From: Marinicella rhabdoformis
GTDB lineage: Bacteria > Pseudomonadota > Gammaproteobacteria > Xanthomonadales > Marinicellaceae
Assembly (NCBI RefSeq): GCF_009671245.1
Contig: NZ_VTFS01000001.1
Coordinates: 841,914 to 905,913, forward strand
Direction: 5' to 3'
DNA: 64,000 nucleotides
Of this stretch, positions 25,601 through 34,404 are shown piece by piece. A program made the position numbers and the translations under genes. A model generated the notes under the pieces. That model was not told the origin of the DNA. It ran no database searches and saw only the letters and a list, made by a program, of their open reading frames with translations. The stretch's first letter is position 1. Each line of letters opens with the position of its first letter.

Positions 25601-28600
25601 ATGTCTGTTTCAGCTTTACCATTTTCTGATCATTATTTGGCAGATGAAGATGCATTGATTAATCAATTGATTGATGCCGCCAATCCCGGTGCACATGTTC
25701 GCTTAGAAATTAAAAAACTGGCAGAACAATTAGTCAATAAAGTTCGTGACCAAATTGATGACATGGATGGTGTCGATGCCTTGATGAAAGAGTACGACCT
25801 GTCATCAAAAGAAGGTATTTTGTTGATGTGTTTGGCTGAAGCCTTATTACGAATTCCAGACAAAGACACTGCAGACAAACTCATCAAAGATAAAATTGCT
25901 GATGCCGATTGGAAGTCACATTTAGGTAATTCTGACTCATTGTTTGTCAATGCCTCAACATGGGGGTTGATGTTAACCGGTAAAATCGTTGATGTCGATG
26001 ACAGCAAAAAAGGCATGTCGCGTGCTTTAGATAAATTCATCAACAAAACAGGCGAGCCAGTCATTCGCCAAGGCATACACAAAGCCATGCAAATGATGGG
26101 CAAGCAGTTTGTTATGGGCAGAACCATCAAAGAAGCCATCAAACGAGCCACTAAAAAGGGATTTAAGCAATACCGTTACTCCTATGACATGCTAGGAGAG
26201 GCCGCCTTAACTCAAGCAGATGCAGACAGGTATTATGAGGCTTATATGACCTCCATTGCGAGTATTGCCGATGCCAATAAAAAGAAAAACATTCAAGATG
26301 CATCCAGTATTTCGATAAAACTTTCTGCCTTGCATCCACGCTATGAAGTGGCAAATGCCCAACGCGTTCTGGCAGAGTTGGGACCAAAGGTCCTGGCCAT
26401 TGCTGAGCATGCCAAGTCATTGAATGTTGCAGTCACCATTGATGCTGAAGAAGCAGACAGGCTGGAAATATCCTTGCGTATTTTTGAATCCGTATACCAG
26501 CAACTGACTGATTATCAAGGCTTTGGCCTGGTCGTTCAAGCTTATCAAAAACGCGCCTTAAAAGTCATAGAGTGGCTGGCTGAGCTGTCACAAAAACACG
26601 GCAGATTGATACCCATTCGATTGGTTAAAGGTGCTTATTGGGATACCGAGGTCAAACGCGCACAAGAACAAGGTTTGTCTGATTACCCGGTATTTACCCG
26701 CAAAGTGAATACCGATGTGTCTTATTTGGCTTGTGGTCGATTTTTGTTAGACAACCGCCATTTATTTTACCCTCAATTTGCAACACATAATGCCAACACA
26801 GTAGCCGCCATTGCCACACTGGCTGGCGACCAAGGCGGCTATGAATTTCAACGATTACATGGCATGGGACAGGCTTTACACAACCACACCGTAGCCGCAG
26901 ATGGATTAAATCGACCTTGTCGTATTTATGCACCAGTCGGCTCTCATGAAGATTTGTTACCTTACTTGGTTCGTCGCTTGTTAGAAAACGGTGCCAATAC
27001 TTCGTTTGTTAATCGCCTGACTGATTTGGAATTGGGTATCGATGAAATCACTCAGGATCCCATTGATAAAGTGCGCAAACATGACAACCATAAGCACCCT
27101 CATTTACCACTGCCTGAAGCCATCTTTGGTGAAGATCGTTTGAATTCAAAGGGGGTCAACTTGGGTGACATCAGTACGGTTGAGGGGTTGCAAAAAGAGT
27201 TAATGTGTTTGGAATCTGATCAATTCCATGCTGCCAGCTTGATTGCCAATATGCCAAATCAAGATGATGAAGCTGTCAAAGTGATGTCTCCTGCTAATTT
27301 ACAAAAACAAGTAGGCAGTTACGTCAGAACACGAACCGAAGACTTAGATTTAGCCTGTGCTGAAGCCAAAACAGCTTTTCCTGCTTGGCGCGATGAACGC
27401 ATGGCAACGCGCGCCCAATGCTTATTCACGTTAGCAGACTTAATGGAAAAAAATAAAGCAGACCTGATTCATTTATTGCGCCATGAAGCAGGTAAGACAC
27501 TGGCCGACTGTATTTCGGAATTACGCGAAGCCGTTGACTTTTGTCGCTATTATGCGAACCAAGCCAACCAAGAATTTGCAGCTGGTGAGAAAATGCCGGG
27601 ACCAACAGGAGAAAGTAATTACCTGTACCACCAAGGCAAAGGTACATTTGTATGTATCAGCCCATGGAATTTCCCGCTGGCTATTTTTACAGGTCAAGTT
27701 GTTGCCGCTTTGGTCACAGGAAACTGTGTGATTGCCAAACCGGCTGAACAAACTTCATTAATTGGTCATTATGTGGCCGAATTAATACATCAATCTGGTG
27801 TTCCTAAAGCGGTGTTCCAGTTGATCATTGGTGAAGGGCGTCGCATTGGCAACCATTTATGTCACAGCCATGACATCGCTGGCGTTGTATTCACAGGTTC
27901 TACGGCCACTGCACAGGTCATTAACCGCAACTTGGCCCTGAGAGAAGGGGCTTCAATTGCCACATTAATTGCCGAAACAGGTGGTCAAAATTGCATGATT
28001 GCAGATTCTTCATCTTTACCTGAACAACTGGTAAATGACGTGATTAATTCAGCCTTTTTAAGTGCTGGACAACGCTGTTCTGCCTTGCGCGTTTTGTTCA
28101 TCCAAGAAGATGTGGCTGATAAAGTGATTCACATGTTGAAAGGTGCCATGGAAGAATTGGTCATTGGCCACCCCAAACACTTTTCAACTGACTTGGGTCC
28201 GTTGATTGATGAAAAAGCATTGGCTTCTTTAACGCAACACCGTGAACGCATGGCGATAGAAGGTAAGCCCATCAAGGCCTTAGAACTACCGGAAGAACAA
28301 GGTTATTATTTCCCGCCCCATGCCGTAGAACTGTCAAGTATTGACCAATTAACCCATGAAATATTTGGCCCTTTCTTACACGTCATCAGGTTTAAGGCCA
28401 AAGAATTGGATCAAGTGATTGATGCCATTAACTCGACAGGTTATGGCTTAACCACAGGCATTCATTCACGAATAGATAAGACTATTGAATATGTCGCCAG
28501 CCGAATTCAGGCAGGTAACTGCTATATCAACCGCAACATGATTGGTGCAGTTGTGGGCGTTCAGCCTTTTGGTGGCATGGGCTTATCCGGCACCGGCCCT

Positions 28601-28711
28601 AAAGCAGGCGGGCCTGGGTATTTACGCCAATTCATGACAGAAAGAACCATCACCAATAACATTTCAGCTGTTGGCGGCAATGCTGATTTGTTAGAATTAA
28701 CTGATGATTGA
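25601..28711 (+). CDS. putA: Bifunctional proline dehydrogenase/L-glutamate gamma-semialdehyde dehydrogenase
   Basis: A 1036-residue PutA that converts proline to glutamate in two steps using FAD and NAD. The proline dehydrogenase barrel spans about 180-480, with RLIPIRLVKGAYWDTEVKRA and FATHNANTVAAIA. The aldehyde dehydrogenase part spans about 560-1025, with SPWNFPLAIFTGQV, IAETGGQNCMIAD and the catalytic Cys826 in AGQRCSALRV. The protein starts directly with the helical arm domain and lacks the N-terminal ribbon-helix-helix of E. coli PutA (1320 residues), so it is a short, non-DNA-binding type. A clear promoter and ribosome site precede it. No proline permease gene is nearby. Confidence 0.97.
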   Translation: MSVSALPFSDHYLADEDALINQLIDAANPGAHVRLEIKKLAEQLVNKVRDQIDDMDGVDALMKEYDLSSKEGILLMCLAEALLRIPDKDTADKLIKDKIADADWKSHLGNSDSLFVNASTWGLMLTGKIVDVDDSKKGMSRALDKFINKTGEPVIRQGIHKAMQMMGKQFVMGRTIKEAIKRATKKGFKQYRYSYDMLGEAALTQADADRYYEAYMTSIASIADANKKKNIQDASSISIKLSALHPRYEVANAQRVLAELGPKVLAIAEHAKSLNVAVTIDAEEADRLEISLRIFESVYQQLTDYQGFGLVVQAYQKRALKVIEWLAELSQKHGRLIPIRLVKGAYWDTEVKRAQEQGLSDYPVFTRKVNTDVSYLACGRFLLDNRHLFYPQFATHNANTVAAIATLAGDQGGYEFQRLHGMGQALHNHTVAADGLNRPCRIYAPVGSHEDLLPYLVRRLLENGANTSFVNRLTDLELGIDEITQDPIDKVRKHDNHKHPHLPLPEAIFGEDRLNSKGVNLGDISTVEGLQKELMCLESDQFHAASLIANMPNQDDEAVKVMSPANLQKQVGSYVRTRTEDLDLACAEAKTAFPAWRDERMATRAQCLFTLADLMEKNKADLIHLLRHEAGKTLADCISELREAVDFCRYYANQANQEFAAGEKMPGPTGESNYLYHQGKGTFVCISPWNFPLAIFTGQVVAALVTGNCVIAKPAEQTSLIGHYVAELIHQSGVPKAVFQLIIGEGRRIGNHLCHSHDIAGVVFTGSTATAQVINRNLALREGASIATLIAETGGQNCMIADSSSLPEQLVNDVINSAFLSAGQRCSALRVLFIQEDVADKVIHMLKGAMEELVIGHPKHFSTDLGPLIDEKALASLTQHRERMAIEGKPIKALELPEEQGYYFPPHAVELSSIDQLTHEIFGPFLHVIRFKAKELDQVIDAINSTGYGLTTGIHSRIDKTIEYVASRIQAGNCYINRNMIGAVVGVQPFGGMGLSGTGPKAGGPGYLRQFMTERTITNNISAVGGNADLLELTDD

Positions 28712-28747
28712 TTGAACCAATAACAAGGAGCTGTGGCCTGAGACTGC

Positions 28748-30280
28748 ATGTATTTAGAATATTTTCATTTAACCCAAGCACCATTTTCGATCACACCTGA
28801 TCCCGAATTTGTTTACTTGAGTGAAAAACATCAAGAGTCTTTGGCCCACCTTGTTTATGGTGTCACCCGTGGTGGTGGCGCTGGATTTGTCCAACTGACT
28901 GGAGAAGTGGGGACGGGTAAAACAACGATCAGTCGTTTGTTTTTACAGAAATTACCGGAGGACACACAAGCCGCGTTGATTTTAAACCCCATCATAACGC
29001 CATTGGAGTTACTTGAGAACATATACAAAGAGTTCAAACTCCCACTCAAAGGCGTTGAAGGCCAACTCAATGCGATGATTGATCGGCTCAACCAGCATTT
29101 ACTTGAATGGTATGAACAGGGCAAAAACACCATTGTCATCATTGATGAAGCACAAAACATTCCTCGGGACACCTTAGAGCAACTGAGACTGTTGACCAAC
29201 TTAGAAACCAGCCAACAAAAACTATTACAAATAGTATTGATTGGTCAACCCGAGTTAAAAACCACCATGCAACGTCGTGATTTGCGTCAGTTATCACAAC
29301 GCATCACATCAAGATTTCACTTACAAGCATTGTCTGTTACTGAAACTCAAGCTTATATCGCTCACCGTTTGTCGATAGCAGGTGTAGAGCACCCGCTTTT
29401 TTCAGTTGGTTGCTGTCAAAAAATTCACGCATTCACAGGAGGCACTCCGAGGTTAATTAACACCTTATGTGACCGCGCTATGTTGGCTGCATTTGTCGAT
29501 GAAAGCGATGTGGTCAAAATCAAGCATGTAAAACAAGCAGCAAAAGAAGTGTTAGGCATTGAAACCAAACCTTTAGGGCTCAGCAAAGGCATGCTGGCAT
29601 CTGTATTGGTAATATTGGCGATCGCATTCTTCCAACTATGGCAGGTTAATGCTGTAGTTCAAGAAAAAGTGTTTGAAGTTCCGGCCGTTTCGAATACGCA
29701 GAAAACTAAGGATGTGCATGATGAAGTTGAATTAACTCAAACACCTAACAACAGTCATTCTTGGCAAGCTTATTTAAACTTGTGGCACCCAGATGAACAC
29801 CTCAACTGGAACCAAAACCAATGCCCTGACAGTGCGGATTCAGGCATGTCATGCTTGCGACGACAAGGCAATTTCAATCAAATAACAAGACTTAACACCC
29901 CTGTTCTACTTGAACTTTCAAATCAAAAACTGTTGTTACTCCAAGGATTTAAAGATGGGCATTGGCTAGCCTTAACCTCATCGGGCTTGCAAGCATTCAG
30001 TCAAGAAGCGATAGAAAAAAACTGGTTTGGAACCTATTTTGTTTTGTGGCCCCTGGCTGAAGAACTGATTGGTGATACAATGTCAGAAAATATTGCTGCT
30101 TGGGTTCAATCTGTTGCTGCAGTGATAGAAAACCGTCCTTTTACCGCGGAACAAAGCCAAGCTTGGGTGGTCGAATTTCAACAAAATAACGGTTTGTTAG
30201 CAGACGGTATCGTCGGTAACGAAACACAAATGGCTTTGGCCCTACAAGCCTACCAAGGCCCTAAACTCAAAAAACAATAA
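28748..30280 (+). CDS. gspA: General secretion pathway protein A (GspA/ExeA-type ATPase)
   Basis: A 510-residue AAA ATPase: Walker A GEVGTGKT (about 52-59), Walker B IVIIDEAQ (about 129-136), and a sensor region LLQIVLIGQPEL. A single membrane segment follows at about 281-300. The periplasmic part ends in a peptidoglycan-binding domain (VVEFQQNNGLLADGIVG). In Aeromonas, ExeA with ExeB uses ATP to help place the type II secretin through peptidoglycan. The gspB gene starts 2 nt downstream. No other type II secretion genes are in the window. Confidence 0.92.
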   Translation: MYLEYFHLTQAPFSITPDPEFVYLSEKHQESLAHLVYGVTRGGGAGFVQLTGEVGTGKTTISRLFLQKLPEDTQAALILNPIITPLELLENIYKEFKLPLKGVEGQLNAMIDRLNQHLLEWYEQGKNTIVIIDEAQNIPRDTLEQLRLLTNLETSQQKLLQIVLIGQPELKTTMQRRDLRQLSQRITSRFHLQALSVTETQAYIAHRLSIAGVEHPLFSVGCCQKIHAFTGGTPRLINTLCDRAMLAAFVDESDVVKIKHVKQAAKEVLGIETKPLGLSKGMLASVLVILAIAFFQLWQVNAVVQEKVFEVPAVSNTQKTKDVHDEVELTQTPNNSHSWQAYLNLWHPDEHLNWNQNQCPDSADSGMSCLRRQGNFNQITRLNTPVLLELSNQKLLLLQGFKDGHWLALTSSGLQAFSQEAIEKNWFGTYFVLWPLAEELIGDTMSENIAAWVQSVAAVIENRPFTAEQSQAWVVEFQQNNGLLADGIVGNETQMALALQAYQGPKLKKQ

Positions 30281-30282
30281 AC

Positions 30283-31083
30283 ATGTCATCAATTTTAGAA
30301 GCATTAAGAAAGTCAGACGACAAAAGAAAACAAAGCCAAGATGGCGGTGTTGATAAAATCCAATTCAGTGAATCACAACAGCCAAAACAATCACGCAAAG
30401 GCTTTTATTTACTGGTGCTGTTTTTACTCTTGATAGCTGCAGGCGTTTGGGCTTATCAGGCAGGTTATTTGTCATCACTCAAAAGTTTACTGACAGCTGA
30501 AGAATCAGTCACACCACCCCCCCTTCCTCAACCCAGCAAAGCGGTCACCAAGCCAGAAAATCAAATCACCCCAGATTTAAAAAAAGACAACAGTAACACT
30601 GAAAAATCGTTACAACCACCAAAACCTAAAAACATCAAAAAGCAAATTGCAGCAGTTAAAAACCAGTCAACTGAACCAACACAAATTGACCTTAAGAAAG
30701 AGTCCAAGACCGTCAAAGAGTTAACCAAAAAAATACAGGACAACAAGAAAAAAGGCCGTTTAATTGTGGATGGCACCAAGGCTTCAAAGGTGAACAGCGA
30801 CAAATCCAATCAAACAGACAAGAAATCCGCCGAAGTAAAAGCCGATTCAAAACAACAGTATTTGCTGATGCATCAATTGCCTTTTGCCATCAGGCAACAA
30901 ATGCCAAGCATCAAAATCAATGTTCATGTTTTTGACCCCAATCCCGACAACAGACTGGTCATCATCAATGGCATTGGCTTTAACATAGGTGACAGCATAG
31001 AAGAAGTGGCAACCATCAAGGACATCACTTCAGAGGGGGTGGTTATTGACCTTTCAGGTACGGTGTTTTTGATACCCAAGTGA
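30283..31083 (+). CDS. gspB: General secretion pathway protein B (GspB/ExeB-type)
   Basis: A 266-residue protein beginning MSSILEALRKSDDKRK, a hallmark of the GspB family. A membrane segment follows (about 40-58), then a long Lys/Pro/Gln-rich linker (about 75-185), and a C-terminal domain (about 200-266) of the type II secretion B kind, with LPFAIRQQMPSIKINVHVF and IINGIGFNIGDSI. It works with GspA in secretin assembly. The stop overlaps the start of the rhomboid gene (GTGA), indicating coupling. Confidence 0.9.
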   Translation: MSSILEALRKSDDKRKQSQDGGVDKIQFSESQQPKQSRKGFYLLVLFLLLIAAGVWAYQAGYLSSLKSLLTAEESVTPPPLPQPSKAVTKPENQITPDLKKDNSNTEKSLQPPKPKNIKKQIAAVKNQSTEPTQIDLKKESKTVKELTKKIQDNKKKGRLIVDGTKASKVNSDKSNQTDKKSAEVKADSKQQYLLMHQLPFAIRQQMPSIKINVHVFDPNPDNRLVIINGIGFNIGDSIEEVATIKDITSEGVVIDLSGTVFLIPK

Positions 31084-31712
31084 TCAATTTTTCCAACAAA
31101 AAGCGCAAATACATCCCCTATTTGTCATCTCTTGTCGGTTTGGCATTACTTGTTGTGATGATTTTGCTGGTCAGGGCAGAAGACAGTCACAACATATATG
31201 CCAATTGGGCCATCAAAACCAAAGACTACTTGACCTTGGTTTCATCCCATCCTTGGGAGTTGAAGCGCCTTTTTTCATCTTTATTTTTACATGGTAATTG
31301 GTCACACTGGCTGATTAACTGCTCGGTATTTGTGTTATTGGCATTCTCAATCGAGCGTGTTTTGGGCTGGCAGCGCTTCATGCTGTTGTATTTTGGTGCT
31401 GGCATCATCGGCAACATAGCGGCCTGTGTGACCTTGTCCAGTTCGAGCCAAATTCTTTTAGGTGCCAGTGGCGCAGTTTCTGGCTTAATCGGTGCTTGGT
31501 TGGTGCTCTTTCCAGGCAGGAATATACGCTTTATTTTCCCCATAGGTTTGTACTTGCAGAAAACATCATTACCTTTAACATTGGTCGTCTTTTTGTGGCT
31601 CAGCATCCAAATTGCGCTTCAATTTATGGCCACCAATTTATATAACGTGGCATGGATTAGTCACATCGCAGGATTTACGTCTGGTTTTTTACTGGCGCGG
31701 TTTGTAAAATAA
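31080..31712 (+). CDS. Rhomboid family intramembrane protease, possible rhombosortase
   Basis: A 210-residue membrane protein with about six hydrophobic segments. Rhomboid motifs are HGNWSHWLIN (71-80), catalytic Ser130 in GASGAVSG and catalytic His195 in ISHIAGFTSG. The start is GTG and overlaps the gspB stop by 4 nt. Rhombosortases are short rhomboids that process GlyGly-CTERM proteins exported by type II secretion; the link to gspAB makes this role attractive, but no GlyGly-CTERM substrate is visible in the window, and a general rhomboid cannot be excluded. Confidence 0.85.
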   Translation: MINFSNKKRKYIPYLSSLVGLALLVVMILLVRAEDSHNIYANWAIKTKDYLTLVSSHPWELKRLFSSLFLHGNWSHWLINCSVFVLLAFSIERVLGWQRFMLLYFGAGIIGNIAACVTLSSSSQILLGASGAVSGLIGAWLVLFPGRNIRFIFPIGLYLQKTSLPLTLVVFLWLSIQIALQFMATNLYNVAWISHIAGFTSGFLLARFVK

Positions 31713-31716
31713 GCCA

Positions 31717-33030
31717 ATGAGTAAATCACACATCTTAATCATTGATGACGAACCAGACATTCGAAGTCTGATTTCTGACATTTTGTCAGACGAAGGTTAT
31801 CAAGTCAGCACGGCTGAAAATGGTGCAACCGCACAACAACAGCTCAGTGAGTTCACACCTGATCTTGTTTTATTAGACATTTGGATGCCCGATGTAGATG
31901 GCATTTCCTTGTTGAAAGGCTGGCATGATGCAGGAAGCTTACAGTTTCCAGTGGTCATGATGTCTGGACATGGCACCATAGAAACAGCCATAGAAGCCAC
32001 AAAAATGGGCGCTAAAGATTTTGTTGAAAAACCCATATCATTGGCCAAACTGTTACAAACAATTGAACAAACACTGAGCAGTTATGCCAAAGACCTAAGC
32101 ATAAAAGCAGACAACCCTTGGCAGTTTTATGAGCCCATTGGTAATTCAGAACACAGTAAACAGCTTCGCAGCCACATAGACAAACTTGCCAAAAACAACA
32201 ATAACACGGTCTTTGTTGGCGACAGTGGTACAGGCAAATTAACTTTGGCCATGTTGCTTCACAGCAGACGAAATGCAAACCAACAGGCAGCTGCTGTGAT
32301 TGATGCCTTACAGCTCAAAGCAGAAGATGCGGAAGCACAACTGATACAAATGGGAAACCAATTGTTATCGCTCAACCAAAATGTTTCTTTAATCATCAGC
32401 AACATCGATTGTTTAACACAGGAATTACAACAACAGCTGTTGGCTTGTGTGAAACAATGGTCCTCACCCGAGTTGGCACTGTTAACAACCACACAACAAG
32501 ACATCAAAGCGCTGGTTAACAGCGGTGAGTTTTCACGTGAGTTGTATGATCATTTAGCAGAAATCACCATCGTGGTGTCCTCCCTTTCGGAACGCAGTGA
32601 TGATGTACCTGAGTTGTTGAACTTTTATGTCAACCACCTGCCCGACCATGAACAAACGCCCTACAGAAAAATGTCCTTTGCCGCGCAAAATCATTTACGT
32701 AATTACACTTGGCCAGGCAACATCCGTGAATTAAAAAATTTAGTCCGACAATTACAATTGCTTGGCGGTGAAGGTGATATTGAGCTTGATGAAGTCACTG
32801 ACTTATTAGAGGCTGAGCACGCACAACAGCATGCCCACGGTAACACATGGTATGATTTAGACTTACGTGAAGCCAGAGAAGCTTTCGAGCGCGATTATTT
32901 GATGCACCATTTAGAAAAAGTAGAAGGAAAAGTGGGGGATTTGGCTAAGATTGTTGGTATGGAACGTACACATTTGTACCGCAAACTCAGGGCACTTGAC
33001 ATCAATCCCAAAGCGGCGACCCAGTCATGA
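31717..33030 (+). CDS. NtrC/NtrX-like response regulator with a degenerate AAA domain
   Basis: A 437-residue protein: receiver domain (about 5-120) with acidic IIDDEPD, phosphoacceptor Asp54 (VLLDIWMPD), and Lys105 in FVEKPI; a central AAA-like region (about 145-370) with Walker A GDSGTGK (168-174); and a Fis-type helix-turn-helix at the C terminus (KVGDLAKIVGMERTHLYRKL). The GAFTGA loop that contacts sigma-54 is missing, and the Walker B area reads LIISNIDCL instead of FLDE. The TWPGNIRELKNL motif is kept. It is therefore probably a regulator that does not activate sigma-54 promoters. It is followed by trkA (4-nt overlap) and trkH. No partner kinase gene is adjacent. Confidence 0.88.
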   Translation: MSKSHILIIDDEPDIRSLISDILSDEGYQVSTAENGATAQQQLSEFTPDLVLLDIWMPDVDGISLLKGWHDAGSLQFPVVMMSGHGTIETAIEATKMGAKDFVEKPISLAKLLQTIEQTLSSYAKDLSIKADNPWQFYEPIGNSEHSKQLRSHIDKLAKNNNNTVFVGDSGTGKLTLAMLLHSRRNANQQAAAVIDALQLKAEDAEAQLIQMGNQLLSLNQNVSLIISNIDCLTQELQQQLLACVKQWSSPELALLTTTQQDIKALVNSGEFSRELYDHLAEITIVVSSLSERSDDVPELLNFYVNHLPDHEQTPYRKMSFAAQNHLRNYTWPGNIRELKNLVRQLQLLGGEGDIELDEVTDLLEAEHAQQHAHGNTWYDLDLREAREAFERDYLMHHLEKVEGKVGDLAKIVGMERTHLYRKLRALDINPKAATQS

Positions 33031-34403
33031 AAATCATCATACTCGGTGCTGGCCAAGTTGGTTCTTCAATTGCAGCCCATTTGTCACGAGAGAATAATGA
33101 CGTCACAGTGGTTGATACCAACATTGAAAAACTCAATGAAATGCAGAATCAATTAGACATCCGAACTGTACACGGTTATGCCTCACACCCTTCTGTATTA
33201 ATCAGGGCTGGTGCCAGTGACGCTGACATGGTGGTGGCTTTAACCAACTCAGATGAAGTCAATATGGTAGCCTGCCAAGTTTGCTACTCTTTGTTTCATA
33301 CCCCTACAAAAATTGCCCGAATCAGAGAAGCCGAATACGCCACACACCCTGAAATGTTTGAACACGAACACGTACCCATTGACTTTCACATTTCACCTGA
33401 GCAAATGGTTACACGGCATATTTATGGCATGATTGAATATGCTGGGGCCAAACAAGTCATGGATTTTGCTGGTGGCAAAGCCCAATTGGTCACCGTCGAA
33501 GTTGAAGCAGGCGGCCCTTTGGATGGTCAACAGCTGCGAGAATTCAATCACGTCCTCCCAGAAAATGTTGGCGCCCGTGTGGCTGCCATCTTTAGGGGTG
33601 ATAAATCAGTATTTCCTGAAGGGGAAACAGTGTTGAAAACTGGTGATTTGGTGTTTGTGTTGGCTGCCAAAAAACACATCAAAAAAATCATGGAGCTATG
33701 GCACCAAGGAGAGAAGCCTGCCAACAAAATCATCATTGCCGGTGGTGGTAACATTGGTTTTAATTTGGCAAAAGCCTTAGAAAGAGACCACTCTGTTAAA
33801 ATCATTGAGTACAACAAAGACAGAAGTCGTTTTATTGCTGAAGAATTAACCAAGGCACTGGTGATTCGAGGCGACTGTACTTCTGAAGAAATATTACATG
33901 AAGAGAACATCAACCATGCTGATATTTTTTGTGCTTTGACCAATGACGACCAGGCCAATTTATTGGCCGCATTACTGGCTAAAAAACTCGGTGCTAAAAA
34001 AGTCATGACTTTGATTAACAAACAAAGTTATGCACAATTGATTGAAAAAGACACCATTGACATTGCCGTTTCTCCTCAACACATCACCATGGGTGGCATA
34101 TTGGCTCACGTTCGTGGCGACTATACGGCCAGAGTCCACTCTTTAAGACAAGGCGCTGCTGAGGCCATTGAGGTTGAAGTGAAAGGTGATGCCAACTCGT
34201 CTAAAGTGGTCGGTAAATTGGTACAGAATATCAATTTGCCTTTGGGCTGCACCATTGGCGGCATTGTCAGAAACAACAAGGTCATCATGGCGCACCGCAA
34301 CTTAGTGATTGAACATTTAGATCACCTCATCATGTTTGTTACCGACAAACGCAACATCAACGACCTCAAACGCTTGTTTGAAGTTGACGCTTCTTTTTTG
34401 TGA
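33027..34403 (+). CDS. trkA: Trk potassium uptake system, NAD-binding component
   Basis: A 458-residue protein with two RCK units. Each starts with a nucleotide-binding fold: MKIIILGAGQVGSSIAAHLS at the N terminus and NKIIIAGGGNIGFNLAKAL at about 233. Each is followed by a TrkA-C domain. TrkA binds NAD(H) and gates the TrkH channel at the membrane. The start overlaps the regulator stop by 4 nt, and trkH starts 1 nt after its stop, so the three genes are one unit. Confidence 0.96.
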   Translation: MKIIILGAGQVGSSIAAHLSRENNDVTVVDTNIEKLNEMQNQLDIRTVHGYASHPSVLIRAGASDADMVVALTNSDEVNMVACQVCYSLFHTPTKIARIREAEYATHPEMFEHEHVPIDFHISPEQMVTRHIYGMIEYAGAKQVMDFAGGKAQLVTVEVEAGGPLDGQQLREFNHVLPENVGARVAAIFRGDKSVFPEGETVLKTGDLVFVLAAKKHIKKIMELWHQGEKPANKIIIAGGGNIGFNLAKALERDHSVKIIEYNKDRSRFIAEELTKALVIRGDCTSEEILHEENINHADIFCALTNDDQANLLAALLAKKLGAKKVMTLINKQSYAQLIEKDTIDIAVSPQHITMGGILAHVRGDYTARVHSLRQGAAEAIEVEVKGDANSSKVVGKLVQNINLPLGCTIGGIVRNNKVIMAHRNLVIEHLDHLIMFVTDKRNINDLKRLFEVDASFL

Positions 34404-34404
34404 C

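Noticed and set aside
28748-31083. gspA/gspB read as a transposition (TniB/ExeA-like) module
   Set aside because: The ATPase carries a membrane segment and a peptidoglycan-binding domain and is followed by a canonical GspB; no transposase is present.
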